From the NCBI GenBank assembly GCA_028873695.1, contig JAPPNU010000058.1:55872-119871 (forward strand): a stretch of 64,000 nt of DNA, read 5' to 3'. Within the stretch, counting starts at the first letter, position 1. Each line of letters opens with the position of its first letter. The stretch comes from Gemmatimonadota bacterium. GTDB lineage: Bacteria; Latescibacterota; UBA2968; GCA-2709665. The notes below the pieces were generated by a model, which worked only from the letters and a program-made list of their open reading frames with translations, searched no databases and was not told where the DNA came from. Positions 8,327 through 16,919 of this stretch are shown piece by piece. The position numbers and the translations under genes were made by a program.

Positions 8327-8627
8327 GAAGGGAATGCCCTGGGATAGTTTCTAAGTGTAATATAGGCATTGAGTTATACCGAAATTAATAAGGGTCTGTC
8401 AGCAAGAACGACGGACCCTTCTGTACGTAGCGCCCATACAGCAAGAGCATTGGCCGCGAAACCACGACCCGCAAGCGTGTTTGCCGCTTGTGTCAAGGCA
8501 ACTCGAAAACTATCTTCAACCAACAAGGTCCGATGACGTGGCGTTCTATGCGAAGAAACTCTTGGACGCCCGGGCTTTTTTCGAAGTGCGTGCATTCAGC
8601 AACGAATGCGACAAATGAGGTTTTTTC
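8327..8627. other. Intergenic region with a decayed gene end
   Basis: About 300 bp between HicB and the methyltransferase gene. Apart from the TPR-protein remnant in its second half I see no gene. The middle part (8400-8490) has no family resemblance in any frame. Confidence 0.5.
8502..8618 (+). pseudogene. Remnant of the 3' end of a TPR-like gene (paralogue of 6566-7297)
   Basis: The frame ending at the TGA at 8616 encodes DDVAFYAKKLLDARAFFE, which matches DAAFFAKQLVDVRTFFE at the C-terminus of the 6566 gene (11 of 17 residues in the core). Upstream of about 8500 the similarity ends and there is no start codon with a ribosome site. It is therefore a 3' fragment left by a duplication and deletion, ending 9 bp before the methyltransferase gene. 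Confidence 0.6.
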
Positions 8628-11561
8628 GTGCCCCACACCAGTGAAGTCGCTTTCAATATCTTGCTTTCGGACGTATTGCGGACGAAACATCCCCGCTGGC
8701 GCGACAGGATCAGCGCAGAACAGAAGAACGTCATATACGACAAGGCGTGGCAACCGGACGTCGTCATTCGTGCACCGGGTGGCGTCCCAGTAGTCCTCGA
8801 AACCGAGTTTGAACCGGCTGGTACCGTAGAGGACGACGCCAAGAAGCGATTGGGAAGCAATCTGAAATATGGGGGAGACCGGATTGAACAGACGATCGCC
8901 GTCCGGATTCCGAGGGAATTGAGCGAGGCGCCACAGGCGGACCTCAATCACCTGATCGAGCACGCCGAAATGCGTTATTGCATGTATTCGCTCCAAGAAG
9001 GTGGTGCTGCGGTCCGTTGGCCTACCACGGGTTGGCTCGCGGGTGGCGTCGACGACCTCGCTGGCTGTATTGAAAACGTATCTATGTCCGAGCGGTTACT
9101 TGCTGAGGGAACGCGAATTCTGGAGCAAAGCATTGGGGAAGCCGCCGACAAGCTGCGAGATACAGCAGGTGCGAATGCGCTGGAGACCATGGCGGATTCC
9201 CTTCACCAGGAGGACGGAGAGCAAACCTCTCGCATGGCGATGGCAATCGTCGCCAACGCACTCGTCTTTCACACGGCGATTGTGGAAGCGCACAAGATTG
9301 CCACGATCGACCAATTGCGCATTCCGGGGCGAAACGACGTCAGCAAGAGCCGTTTGCTCGCTTGCTGGCAGCATATCCTCGATCACATCAATTACTATCC
9401 GATCTTTCGGATCGCCTCCGACTTGCTTCTGCCCATTCCCGATGGCACGGCTAATGCCGTCCTGAACCGCCTCGCTCAGGCGGCCAGCGATCTTGCGGGT
9501 CTGGGGGCGACCACGCTGCACGACCTTTCCGGCCGTATGTTCCAAAGGCTGATCGCGGATCGGAAGTTCCTTGCCACGTTCTATACGTTACCGACCTCGG
9601 CCGCCCTGCTTGGTGAGTTGGCTGTTGCGCGTTTGGATGCAAGAACGGATTGGTCAGATACCGAGGCACTCACGCGACTGCAGGTTGCCGACCTTGCCTG
9701 CGGCACGGGGGCATTGCTTTCAGCCGCATACCGGGCCCTGGCCGCGCGCTTTCGACGTACAGGCGGCGACGATCAATCGTTGCATCGGCAGATGATCGAA
9801 AACGCTCTAATCGCGGCGGACATTATGCCTGCAGCAACGCACCTTACTGCGTCAATGCTTTCAAGCGCCCATCCTGGAACGACATTCGGCCAAACCCGCG
9901 TCCATGCGTTGTCGTACGGAGAGCAGAGCCAGGAAAAGCGTCATACGATGGCGCTGGGAGCACTTGATCTGATTGAGGATGACAGTGCCCCTTCGTTGTT
10001 CGGGACAGGCGCCACGGTTGCGCACGGCGAGGGTACGGACGCGGCAGCGAAATCAAGTCAAGAAATGAACCTCCCCGCTGAAACGGCCGATCTTGTAATT
10101 ATGAATCCTCCATTCACGCGTCCAACCAACCACGAGACGGCCGAAGTACCGGTGCCGTCGTTTGCCGGATTACGTCGCAAGGAAGATGAGCAGAAGGCCA
10201 TGGCCAAGCGATTGGCCGAAGTACGCCGAAAGTTGGCGAGTCCAGCAGGTCACGGAAACGCCGGGTTGGCTTCCAACTTCATAGACCTTGCCCACAACAA
10301 GACCAAACCCGGTGGTGTACTCGCGCTCGTACTCCCTGCCTCGTTTGTCAGCGGCGGGGCGTGGGAGGATGCACGACGTCTGTTGGATCGCGAGTACGAG
10401 GCCCTGGTCGTTTTAACTATTGCGGCGTACGGGAATACGGATCGGGCGTTTTCGGCTGATACAGGCATGGCCGAGGCCCTTGCCGTCGCCACCAGGCGCC
10501 GTGACACATGCGAGGCTGCGCCGGAAGCAATATTCGCGAATCTTTACCACCGGCCGCGAAGCCTCGCGGAAGCATTTGAAATGGCAAGGTCGATACATCA
10601 GATCTCGCGTCGCACTCTTTCCGCGTGCTCGGAGCAGGCAACTCGACAAGGACGGCTGCGCATCGGCGACGCTGAAACCATTGGCACGTACATCCGCGCG
10701 CCATTGCGTCAGGGCGGATGCGCTTCCCTGCGCGAGACCGGGCTCGCAGACACTGCGTTGGGTTTGTTGGAAAATACCCTCCGACTTCCTCAAGGATTCT
10801 CCGAACCGCTTGCTTTGACCTACCTCGGTAATCTCGGCGAAAAGGGACTTCTCCATCGGGATATTTCTGGAAAGACCAGTAATGGCGAACCCAGGGGCCC
10901 GTTTGATATCGTTCCGATTCAGGGTGTTCCGCAGTATCCGGTTCTTTGGGGACATGACGCCGAACGCGAACGATACCTCGTCGTTCGGCCCGATAACGAG
11001 GGCGAGGTGCGTCCCGGGTGCGAGGAACGAGCGGTATCCGTCTGGAATCGTACCGCTTCACAACTACACTTTAGTCTGGATTTTCGAATAAACTCGCAGA
11101 GTCTTGCGGCCTGTCTCACGCCCGCCAGAGCGATCGGTGGCACAGCTTGGCCCAACTTCATCCTGGAGCAAGAGAAATGGACCCTACCTCTTGTATTGTG
11201 GGCAAACACGACACTGGGTCTTCTTGCTTTCTGGTGGATTGGGACTCGACAGCAGCAGGGGCGCGCTCGAATCACGATTACTCAGTTGCCGCGATTGACG
11301 GTCCTGGATCCGCGCGCCCTCAGTGAAGATCAGTTTGCCCAAGCCGCAGATATATTCGAGCGTTACAAGGACAGGAAATTTCTGCCGGCCAACGAGGCGT
11401 ATCGCGATGACGTCCGCCAGGACCTTGACCGCGCCGTTCTGGTGGATCTGTTGCGCCTGACCGACGGGGTCATGGAGTCGCTCGCCATTTTGCGCGATCA
11501 ATGGTGCGCCGAGCCAAGCGTCCATGGAGGTAAGAAGACACGGATTGATACGTCGATATGA
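8628..11561 (+). CDS. Type IIG-like restriction/N6-adenine DNA methyltransferase
   Basis: GTG 8628 follows GAGG at about 8 nt. The 977-residue product has an N-terminal nuclease-like region with a PD-(D/E)XK pattern (D44, then E58-T-E60). A helical linker follows to about 330. The methyltransferase core has the AdoMet motif I ADLACGTGA at 354-362 and the catalytic N493-P-P-F motif typical of N6-adenine methylases, and the C-terminal 350 residues resemble a target recognition region. Single-chain enzymes of this form cut and methylate DNA. No separate specificity subunit is nearby. It is followed 130 bp later by another PD-(D/E)XK gene. Confidence 0.82.
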   Translation: MPHTSEVAFNILLSDVLRTKHPRWRDRISAEQKNVIYDKAWQPDVVIRAPGGVPVVLETEFEPAGTVEDDAKKRLGSNLKYGGDRIEQTIAVRIPRELSEAPQADLNHLIEHAEMRYCMYSLQEGGAAVRWPTTGWLAGGVDDLAGCIENVSMSERLLAEGTRILEQSIGEAADKLRDTAGANALETMADSLHQEDGEQTSRMAMAIVANALVFHTAIVEAHKIATIDQLRIPGRNDVSKSRLLACWQHILDHINYYPIFRIASDLLLPIPDGTANAVLNRLAQAASDLAGLGATTLHDLSGRMFQRLIADRKFLATFYTLPTSAALLGELAVARLDARTDWSDTEALTRLQVADLACGTGALLSAAYRALAARFRRTGGDDQSLHRQMIENALIAADIMPAATHLTASMLSSAHPGTTFGQTRVHALSYGEQSQEKRHTMALGALDLIEDDSAPSLFGTGATVAHGEGTDAAAKSSQEMNLPAETADLVIMNPPFTRPTNHETAEVPVPSFAGLRRKEDEQKAMAKRLAEVRRKLASPAGHGNAGLASNFIDLAHNKTKPGGVLALVLPASFVSGGAWEDARRLLDREYEALVVLTIAAYGNTDRAFSADTGMAEALAVATRRRDTCEAAPEAIFANLYHRPRSLAEAFEMARSIHQISRRTLSACSEQATRQGRLRIGDAETIGTYIRAPLRQGGCASLRETGLADTALGLLENTLRLPQGFSEPLALTYLGNLGEKGLLHRDISGKTSNGEPRGPFDIVPIQGVPQYPVLWGHDAERERYLVVRPDNEGEVRPGCEERAVSVWNRTASQLHFSLDFRINSQSLAACLTPARAIGGTAWPNFILEQEKWTLPLVLWANTTLGLLAFWWIGTRQQQGRARITITQLPRLTVLDPRALSEDQFAQAADIFERYKDRKFLPANEAYRDDVRQDLDRAVLVDLLRLTDGVMESLAILRDQWCAEPSVHGGKKTRIDTSI

Positions 11562-11690
11562 TGGCGCTGAAGAATAGGTGCGTTTGGATCGGTCGCCATT
11601 ATCAACTGGCGCTGGGTCGACTCCGGAGCTAACACGGTCCGTAGTTCGTCTTCAGAAATACTCTGAATTGCCCACGTGGAGAAGACCTCA

Positions 11691-12785
11691 ATGGACGACG
11701 AATGGTGCGAGGAAGCCGCTGGAGATTTACTTGAAGCATTTCACCAGCAGGTCCCGCCCCGTCCGGAGCGTCCGCCGACCTTCATGGAGATTTTTGGTTA
11801 TCCCCACTACGAAAACGTGTGCAGTAACATCCTCGCCTTTTTCTTCGACCCTTCCAAGCCCCACGGACTCGGAACGCTGTTCCTGGATGCACTCGCACAG
11901 ATTGGGGGCATAACGGAGCCGGACTGGAAGATAGGTGGCAATGTCAGGGTAGACCGCGAAGAACCAACCGATGAAAGAAATCGTATTGACCTGCTCATTC
12001 AGTCGGATGCCCATGTCATTTTGATCGAGAACAAGATTTTTCATGAAATCGCCAACCCGTTGGAAGACTACATAAAACACGCGAAGTCGCACTACAGACA
12101 ACTCAAGCCACACCTGTTCCTTCTCACCCTCAAGCCTGGTGGCGACGTTGGTCGGTTTAAGAATATCACGTACGAGCAATTGGTCGCGCAGATTCGCACA
12201 CTTCATGGGGACTACGTGGCACACGCTGATATCCGGTATCTTACCTTTATGCTTGATTTTCTGAATACGCTCGAGAATCTGCGGGAGGGTTGGGAATTGA
12301 ATGCAAAAACAGCTGAATTCCTCGCAAAGGATAACAATCTCGAAAAAGCCAGGCATTTCTTCGGTGAAATTGACATGTATAAGGGTGAGCTCCGAAAGAC
12401 AGTTTCGGAGCTTGGTAACGGACTGAACGACATTGCAAACGATGGTCGTGTTAGCCAGGGCAAATGGCGGGAGAAGCATGGACTTTACGACATTCTCTAC
12501 CACGATGTCGAGCATTCTGACTTTTCCGACGACAAGATCGTCCTCAATGCGAAAATCGACCCAAGGGGTTGGAGTTTTGAGATGTTTCTCCGTGGGGGAC
12601 AACCAGATTCAGTGACACTTGAGAAATTTAACAGTCTTCTGCATAAGCTTGAAATCGAATTTCAGGACGAATACCGATTCACATTGCAAAAACGATTCAG
12701 CTACACATGCGAGTTGCAGGAGGTCGCTGCGTTCGTCCGGGACACTGTAACAAGCATCAGAAAGAGCGGCGACGGCGCTAGGTAA
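11691..12785 (+). CDS. PD-(D/E)XK nuclease superfamily protein (PDDEXK_4 type)
   Basis: ATG 11691 has GGAGAAG about 6 nt upstream and is preferred over an in-frame GTG at 11676. The 364-residue protein shows the signature of the PDDEXK_4 family: YENVCSNILAFFFDP near 40-54, then NRID100 followed by ILIE113-N-K115. The second half is helical and has no motif I recognise. It sits on the same strand between a type IIG-like methyltransferase and an ImmA-like gene, so a defence role is plausible but inferred. Confidence 0.8.
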   Translation: MDDEWCEEAAGDLLEAFHQQVPPRPERPPTFMEIFGYPHYENVCSNILAFFFDPSKPHGLGTLFLDALAQIGGITEPDWKIGGNVRVDREEPTDERNRIDLLIQSDAHVILIENKIFHEIANPLEDYIKHAKSHYRQLKPHLFLLTLKPGGDVGRFKNITYEQLVAQIRTLHGDYVAHADIRYLTFMLDFLNTLENLREGWELNAKTAEFLAKDNNLEKARHFFGEIDMYKGELRKTVSELGNGLNDIANDGRVSQGKWREKHGLYDILYHDVEHSDFSDDKIVLNAKIDPRGWSFEMFLRGGQPDSVTLEKFNSLLHKLEIEFQDEYRFTLQKRFSYTCELQEVAAFVRDTVTSIRKSGDGAR

Positions 12786-13171
12786 CTGATGACCGGCGTT
12801 TTTTGAGTTGTTTCCAATACTGCTTATGTTCGCCATTTTTCGCCAAAAACAAAAACACGTCACGAAACTGACGCGATAGGAATCGTGCAGTCGACCATCA
12901 ACGTCGAATGCCGCAATCCGGGGTTCCCTGGTGCCCAATGAAAGTAGCGAAAATGGCCATCAGCGATTAACAGTCAGCTGAACCCGGTTGACGATACGGC
13001 CCGGCGGAATCAACTCGCGAATCCTTATTCTGTAGGGGCGACCGGCCGGTCGCCCCTACAAATGAAAATGTCGACGGGAAGGGCAAGGATTTTGTCTGCT
13101 TCGAACGTACTTCCAGCGAGCTCTATCCGCCGATAGTTTATTTAAGCAATCGGAGTCGACGTAAGTCATCC
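12786..13171. other. Intergenic region with inverted-repeat element
   Basis: No gene is seen. The second half holds a 92-bp element at 12969-13060 ending in a perfect 30-bp palindrome and shared in opposite orientation with 45369-45456. The first half is AT-richer with no recognisable feature. Confidence 0.6.
12969..13060 (+). repeat. Dispersed repeat ending in a perfect 30-bp palindrome, copy 1
   Basis: Positions 13031-13060 form a perfect palindrome whose left half is TGTAGGGGCGACCGG. The preceding 60 bp, including ACGATACGGCCCGGCG, match the reverse complement of 45393-45456, so the repeated unit is larger than the palindrome. GTAGGGGCGACC palindromes occur widely between genes of environmental bacteria. 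A transcript would form a very stable hairpin. Confidence 0.8.
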
Positions 13172-13357
13172 ATGGTTTTGAATTTAGGAAGTAAAATCGC
13201 GCTCGGGGCAGACGGGAACCGCGGGATCGGTGTCGCAACGGCATCGGGTTTGACGACGGATGGGTGTGACATTGCAATCTCCGTACAGCGAGAAGAGACG
13301 CTCGCAGCAGCGGCGCACCGAATTGAGTCGCTCGGCGTTCGTGTTGGCGCCATTCAA
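13172..13357 (+). pseudogene. 5' fragment of an SDR gene (decayed paralogue of 19022-19810)
   Basis: Starting at ATG 13172, about 62 codons align without gaps to the N-terminus of the intact SDR at 19022. GIG, REETL, AAH-IE-LGVRV and AIQ are all retained. The cofactor motif TGANQGIG has decayed to ADGNRGIG. Similarity stops at about 13356 (GCCATTCAA), 18 bp before the ImmA-like gene starts. The rest of the SDR is absent, so the junction marks a deletion or the edge of an insertion. Confidence 0.8.
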
Positions 13358-13374
13358 ACATGCAGGAGTCTCCA

Positions 13375-14523
13375 ATGATGTTGCGCGTCGATGTCAAACC
13401 GGAGTTGTTTCGCTGGGCACGTGAGCGGGCGGCTATCCCCGTAGATGCTCTGGTGAAGCGATTTCCCAGATATCTTGAGTGGGAAAGCGGAGAAAAACAG
13501 CCCACGCTCAAGCAATTGGAGAAACTCGCCCGGGCCACGTATGCCCCGATCGGTTCCTTCTTTCTTTCGGAGCCACTTGATGAACCATTCCCGATACCTG
13601 ACATGCGAACGATCGGCGATGTGCCTGTCGGTCGGCACAGCGTTGAGCTCCGGGACACCGTTTATCTCTGCTTACAACGCCAGGATTGGTACCGGGACTA
13701 TGCTCGCACCGAGGGAGAAGATCCGTTGCGGTTTGTGGGGTCCGCTACAATTCGTAGCGACGTTGAAACCACTGCGAAAAAGATCAGAGCCGAACTGGGT
13801 TTCGACGTCGAGGAGCGGCGGAGTATGCGTACCTGGACCGAGGCACTTAGACGCTTTATTGAGCAGGCTGATGCACTCGGCATATTGGTGATGACAAGCG
13901 GGTTCGTTGGGAACCACACCCACCGCAGGCTTGACCCCGAAGAGTTTCGGGGTTTCGCCCTGAGCGACGGTTTTGCACCGCTTGTCTTTATTAACGGCTC
14001 CGATGCGAAGGCGGCTCAGATGTTTACCCTGGCCCACGAACTCGGTCACATCTGGCTCGGCGAGTCGGCGCTTTCCGATGTAGACCCCGTTTCCGCACCT
14101 GCCCACGAAGTCGAGGGCTGGTGCAACCGTGTCTCCGCGGAGATCCTCGTGCCGCGTGCGTCCTTGATTCAGCGTTACCGTGAAAACGAGGACCTTCCAA
14201 ATCTGCTCATTCGCCTCGCTCACGATTTCAAAGTCAGCACGTTGGTGGTGCTGCGTCGGCTTCACGACGTCGGTGCACTCAACCGCGAGGAACTTGGACT
14301 CGCCTACGGCCGGGAACTGGATCGAATAAAGACAATCGAACCGAAGAGTGGCGGCAGTTTCCATCCAACGCTCAAGCCGCGCGTAGGTCGGCGGTTTGGC
14401 GGCGCCATTGCGGCCAGTACACTTGGGGGGCGGACTTCGTTTTCCGAGTCCTTCCGGCTTCTCGGTATTAAGAAGACGTCGACGTTACGGGCCTTCGCGG
14501 CAAGTCTGGAGGTCGGACTCTAG
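13375..14523 (+). CDS. XRE-ImmA/IrrE family metallo-endopeptidase
   Basis: ATG 13375 with GGAG about 8 nt upstream gives 382 residues; ATG 13360 in the same frame contains that ribosome site and is less likely. A helix-turn-helix region (residues 1-60, including WESGEKQPTLKQLEKLAR) is followed by an ImmA-type peptidase with the zinc motif H221-E-L-G-H225 and a helical C-terminus. In many genomes this architecture pairs with a PIN-like DUF4411 protein as a toxin-antitoxin or stress module. The next frame begins 1 bp after the stop and looks like exactly that partner, truncated. Confidence 0.88.
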   Translation: MMLRVDVKPELFRWARERAAIPVDALVKRFPRYLEWESGEKQPTLKQLEKLARATYAPIGSFFLSEPLDEPFPIPDMRTIGDVPVGRHSVELRDTVYLCLQRQDWYRDYARTEGEDPLRFVGSATIRSDVETTAKKIRAELGFDVEERRSMRTWTEALRRFIEQADALGILVMTSGFVGNHTHRRLDPEEFRGFALSDGFAPLVFINGSDAKAAQMFTLAHELGHIWLGESALSDVDPVSAPAHEVEGWCNRVSAEILVPRASLIQRYRENEDLPNLLIRLAHDFKVSTLVVLRRLHDVGALNREELGLAYGRELDRIKTIEPKSGGSFHPTLKPRVGRRFGGAIAASTLGGRTSFSESFRLLGIKKTSTLRAFAASLEVGL

Positions 14524-14613
14524 ATGGCGTATCTGCTTGAAGCCGACGCGTTCATTGAGCCAACTTCGCCGACCGTTCATCTGTCACAAATTCACACCTT
14601 TAATACTACCTGA
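14524..14613 (+). pseudogene. Truncated DUF4411 (PIN-like) partner gene
   Basis: Immediately after the ImmA stop codon an ATG opens a frame reading MAYLLEADAFIE. This is the characteristic N-terminal strand of DUF4411 PIN-like proteins with the first acidic residues of the active site. After about 13 codons the similarity ends and the frame stops at 14613 (29 codons), 4 bp before the next gene. The module is therefore missing nearly all of its toxin-like partner. Confidence 0.6.
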
Positions 14614-14617
14614 CCCC

Positions 14618-16171
14618 ATGAACGTCAAAGACCGTCTGTTGCTGTCCGGCCGAAACCTCCTCGGCTGTCTGTCACGCGACGACGGCTATCTGCCGTACTG
14701 GCACATGGCCGTCGACGGTGAGCTGCGCGCGATGTACCAGTTTCGGCCGTACTGCACCGGCCACAACGTCGGACGCTGGTGGAACACGATGCTGCGGCTC
14801 GAGCGCGCCGCCGGCTTCGAGATCCCCGTGGAGATCGAAGCGGCGATGCTGGAAAACAGCCGGCGTCTGTCTGACAACGCCAGCGGCATCTTCCTCGAGG
14901 ACGTCGACACCCGGGACCCGGCAACCTGGTACATCCACTCCTACCGCGAGACCATGCTGTCCTTCGGACTGCTTGTCGAATGCCGCGGCAGCAACCGCGC
15001 CGCCGAATGGGGCCGCAGGGCGATCGAAGGGATGAGCCGCGCCAGCCGGGACCTGATGGAATGGAGATTCTCGTTCGACGGCGGGCCTGTGCGGGCAAAG
15101 CACGGCAACAGCGCCGCCCCGGCATACACCCACGGCCGCGCCATCGAGGGTCTGCTCTGTTTCCACGCGGCCACCGGCGATCCGGCCGCCCTGGAGGAAG
15201 CGGAGCGCCTGGCCGATTTCCACTTCGGAACCCTGCTGAGCGCGGACGGCAGCCTCGGCGGGGGCTGCGACCACCACACCCATTCGTACCTGAATACCCT
15301 CCGCGGCCTGCTGATGCTGGCCGCGCGCCAGGGTTCGCGCGAACGCAAGGAGATAATCTACAAGACCTACCGGGAGGCCGTATCCGGGATGATCACCCGC
15401 TCCGGGTTCATCACCCACGACGTCGGCGCCCGCTACGGCGGCGACATTGCCTCGGCCGGGGATATCGCCCACGTCGCCCTGTTGCTGTGGGACCAGTTCG
15501 CCGATCCCGGACTGCTCGACGATGCCGAGCGCATCGCGCGGGCCCGGCTGTTCCCGGCTCAAGTGCGGGAACCGGTTCCGATCCGGCCTGCCGAAACAGC
15601 CGACTCCCGTGACTGCTACCGCGACCTCCCCGACCGTTTCGTTGGCGCCATCGGCGGATCGGTCGGCCACGTTCGCGGCCAGACCTGCGTCACAGATTTC
15701 ACCGCCGCTACCCTCCACAGCCTCATCGAGCTCTGGACCCGGACCGTCGACGTCGAGGAAGAGGTCGTCCGCGTCAACTTCCACTTCGACCGCGAACTGC
15801 CGGAGGTGGGGGTGTGGGCGGAGCGCGGCGAAACCGGGGGCCGGGTCACCGTGGTCAACCGAACCGGAAAGGAACTGCGGCTGCGTTTCCCGGGCTGGGC
15901 CGATGAGGGGACCTGCTCGGTGACCGTGGACGGGCGGCCTGTCGAGGCAACGGTGGAGCACGGGTTCGTGGTGGTGGCGCAGGGCGAAGGGGATACAACC
16001 AGCGAGCTTCGCTTCGCTGTTCCCGAGTACGAGGAGGAGGAGCTGTCGCGGGACGAGTCCGCCGAAGATGAGATGGTGACGTTTCGCTGGCGCGGCGACG
16101 AGATCGCCGGCGTCAGCAGCGGCGGGCCCTACATGGCGCCGCATCCGGTATTGCGCAGGTCGCTGCTATAG
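14618..16171 (+). CDS. Glycosidase-like (alpha/alpha)6-barrel protein
   Basis: I start it at ATG 14618 (517 residues), because upstream sequence in the same frame lies inside the ImmA gene. The first 380 residues are helical-barrel-like with motifs such as GHNVGRWWNTMLRLERAAG, AYTHGRAIEGLLCF and GGGCDHHTHSYLNTLRGLL. The C-terminal 130 residues form a beta-rich domain. This resembles GH127/DUF1680-type proteins that remove sugars from glycans, but I cannot name the catalytic residues. No clear ribosome site precedes it, perhaps because its leader was lost at the junction with the truncated DUF4411 gene. Confidence 0.6.
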   Translation: MNVKDRLLLSGRNLLGCLSRDDGYLPYWHMAVDGELRAMYQFRPYCTGHNVGRWWNTMLRLERAAGFEIPVEIEAAMLENSRRLSDNASGIFLEDVDTRDPATWYIHSYRETMLSFGLLVECRGSNRAAEWGRRAIEGMSRASRDLMEWRFSFDGGPVRAKHGNSAAPAYTHGRAIEGLLCFHAATGDPAALEEAERLADFHFGTLLSADGSLGGGCDHHTHSYLNTLRGLLMLAARQGSRERKEIIYKTYREAVSGMITRSGFITHDVGARYGGDIASAGDIAHVALLLWDQFADPGLLDDAERIARARLFPAQVREPVPIRPAETADSRDCYRDLPDRFVGAIGGSVGHVRGQTCVTDFTAATLHSLIELWTRTVDVEEEVVRVNFHFDRELPEVGVWAERGETGGRVTVVNRTGKELRLRFPGWADEGTCSVTVDGRPVEATVEHGFVVVAQGEGDTTSELRFAVPEYEEEELSRDESAEDEMVTFRWRGDEIAGVSSGGPYMAPHPVLRRSLL

Positions 16172-16322
16172 GGAGGTTGTGGGGGCCTGGCGCCGCCTGC
16201 AGGGTTGGTCTTCCCGAAAGTAGGGTGATCGGCAGGTGGAGACGAGGCGAAGGGAGGAGAAATAACAATGCCTGCCAATTTGGGATTCAGGCAGGCTGTT
16301 GATCGTGTTACGGGATAACGGG

Positions 16323-16562
16323 TTAATCCAGAGTGTCGAGTCGTGTTTTGTTTGCGGTAATACGTTCCCCAAAGGAATCCAGGCGGGCATCGATTCTTTC
16401 CAGTTTTCGTTCGATATCTTGTCTCAGTTCTCCAATATCGGTTTTGAGACTATATATATCAGCTTAGAGACCGAACACTGTGATGAGGATAGCCGCAAGC
16501 GCAACAATAGTCGGTGTGTTCATCTTGAGTACATTACTCCAAGACGTGTTTTCTCCGTTCAT
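16323..16562 (-). pseudogene. Small membrane-anchored coiled-coil protein split by an in-frame TAA
   Basis: On the minus strand ATG 16562 follows GGGAG at 6 nt. The first 32 codons encode a polar start and a membrane helix (TPTIVALAAILITVFGL) and end at TAA 16464-16466. The same frame then continues without interruption for 46 codons of heptad-like sequence (LKTDIGELRQDIERKLERID) to a stop at 16323. A typical membrane helix plus coiled-coil small protein therefore appears broken by one nonsense codon. Alternatively the 32-residue peptide is the product. Confidence 0.5.
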
Positions 16563-16919
16563 TGCGTACTCCCGTGGTTGTCATTTGTGTTTCTTTCCGG
16601 AATGAGTACCCAACAGGATTACAGTTGTCAAGCCGAATTGGCGAAATACTGTAGAAGTTAGAGGACAAGAGGCGACGTATGCCGAGGAGAATCTTCATTG
16701 TTGAGAAATTCAATTGTCACCATTCGAATGAACGAATGGAACTCGTGGCTGTAATACCGAGGTTATAATAGTGCGCAGTAGGTCACCATTTGGCACTTCT
16801 GGTAGTAACCCCTTAAAAACAAGACCTTTACTTGATATTATCGGGCGTACATTTCTGCCATGGAACCCTTGTCAGGAAAAATGCAAGAGTCGTTTTTTTG
16901 TAAGGAATACACGAACGAG
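16563..16919. other. Intergenic region, no gene seen
   Basis: About 360 bp of lower-GC sequence lie between the broken small gene and the SWIM-protein gene. It presumably holds promoters for both divergent units. I find no convincing -35/-10 pair, terminator or repeat. Confidence 0.4.

Noticed and set aside
14672..16144. Minus-strand open frame of 490 codons
   Set aside because: Antisense shadow of the glycosidase-like gene in very GC-rich sequence.
16299..16661. Plus-strand open frame of 120 codons
   Set aside because: No ribosome site and cysteine-rich random composition; the opposite strand shows the membrane helix/coiled-coil gene.
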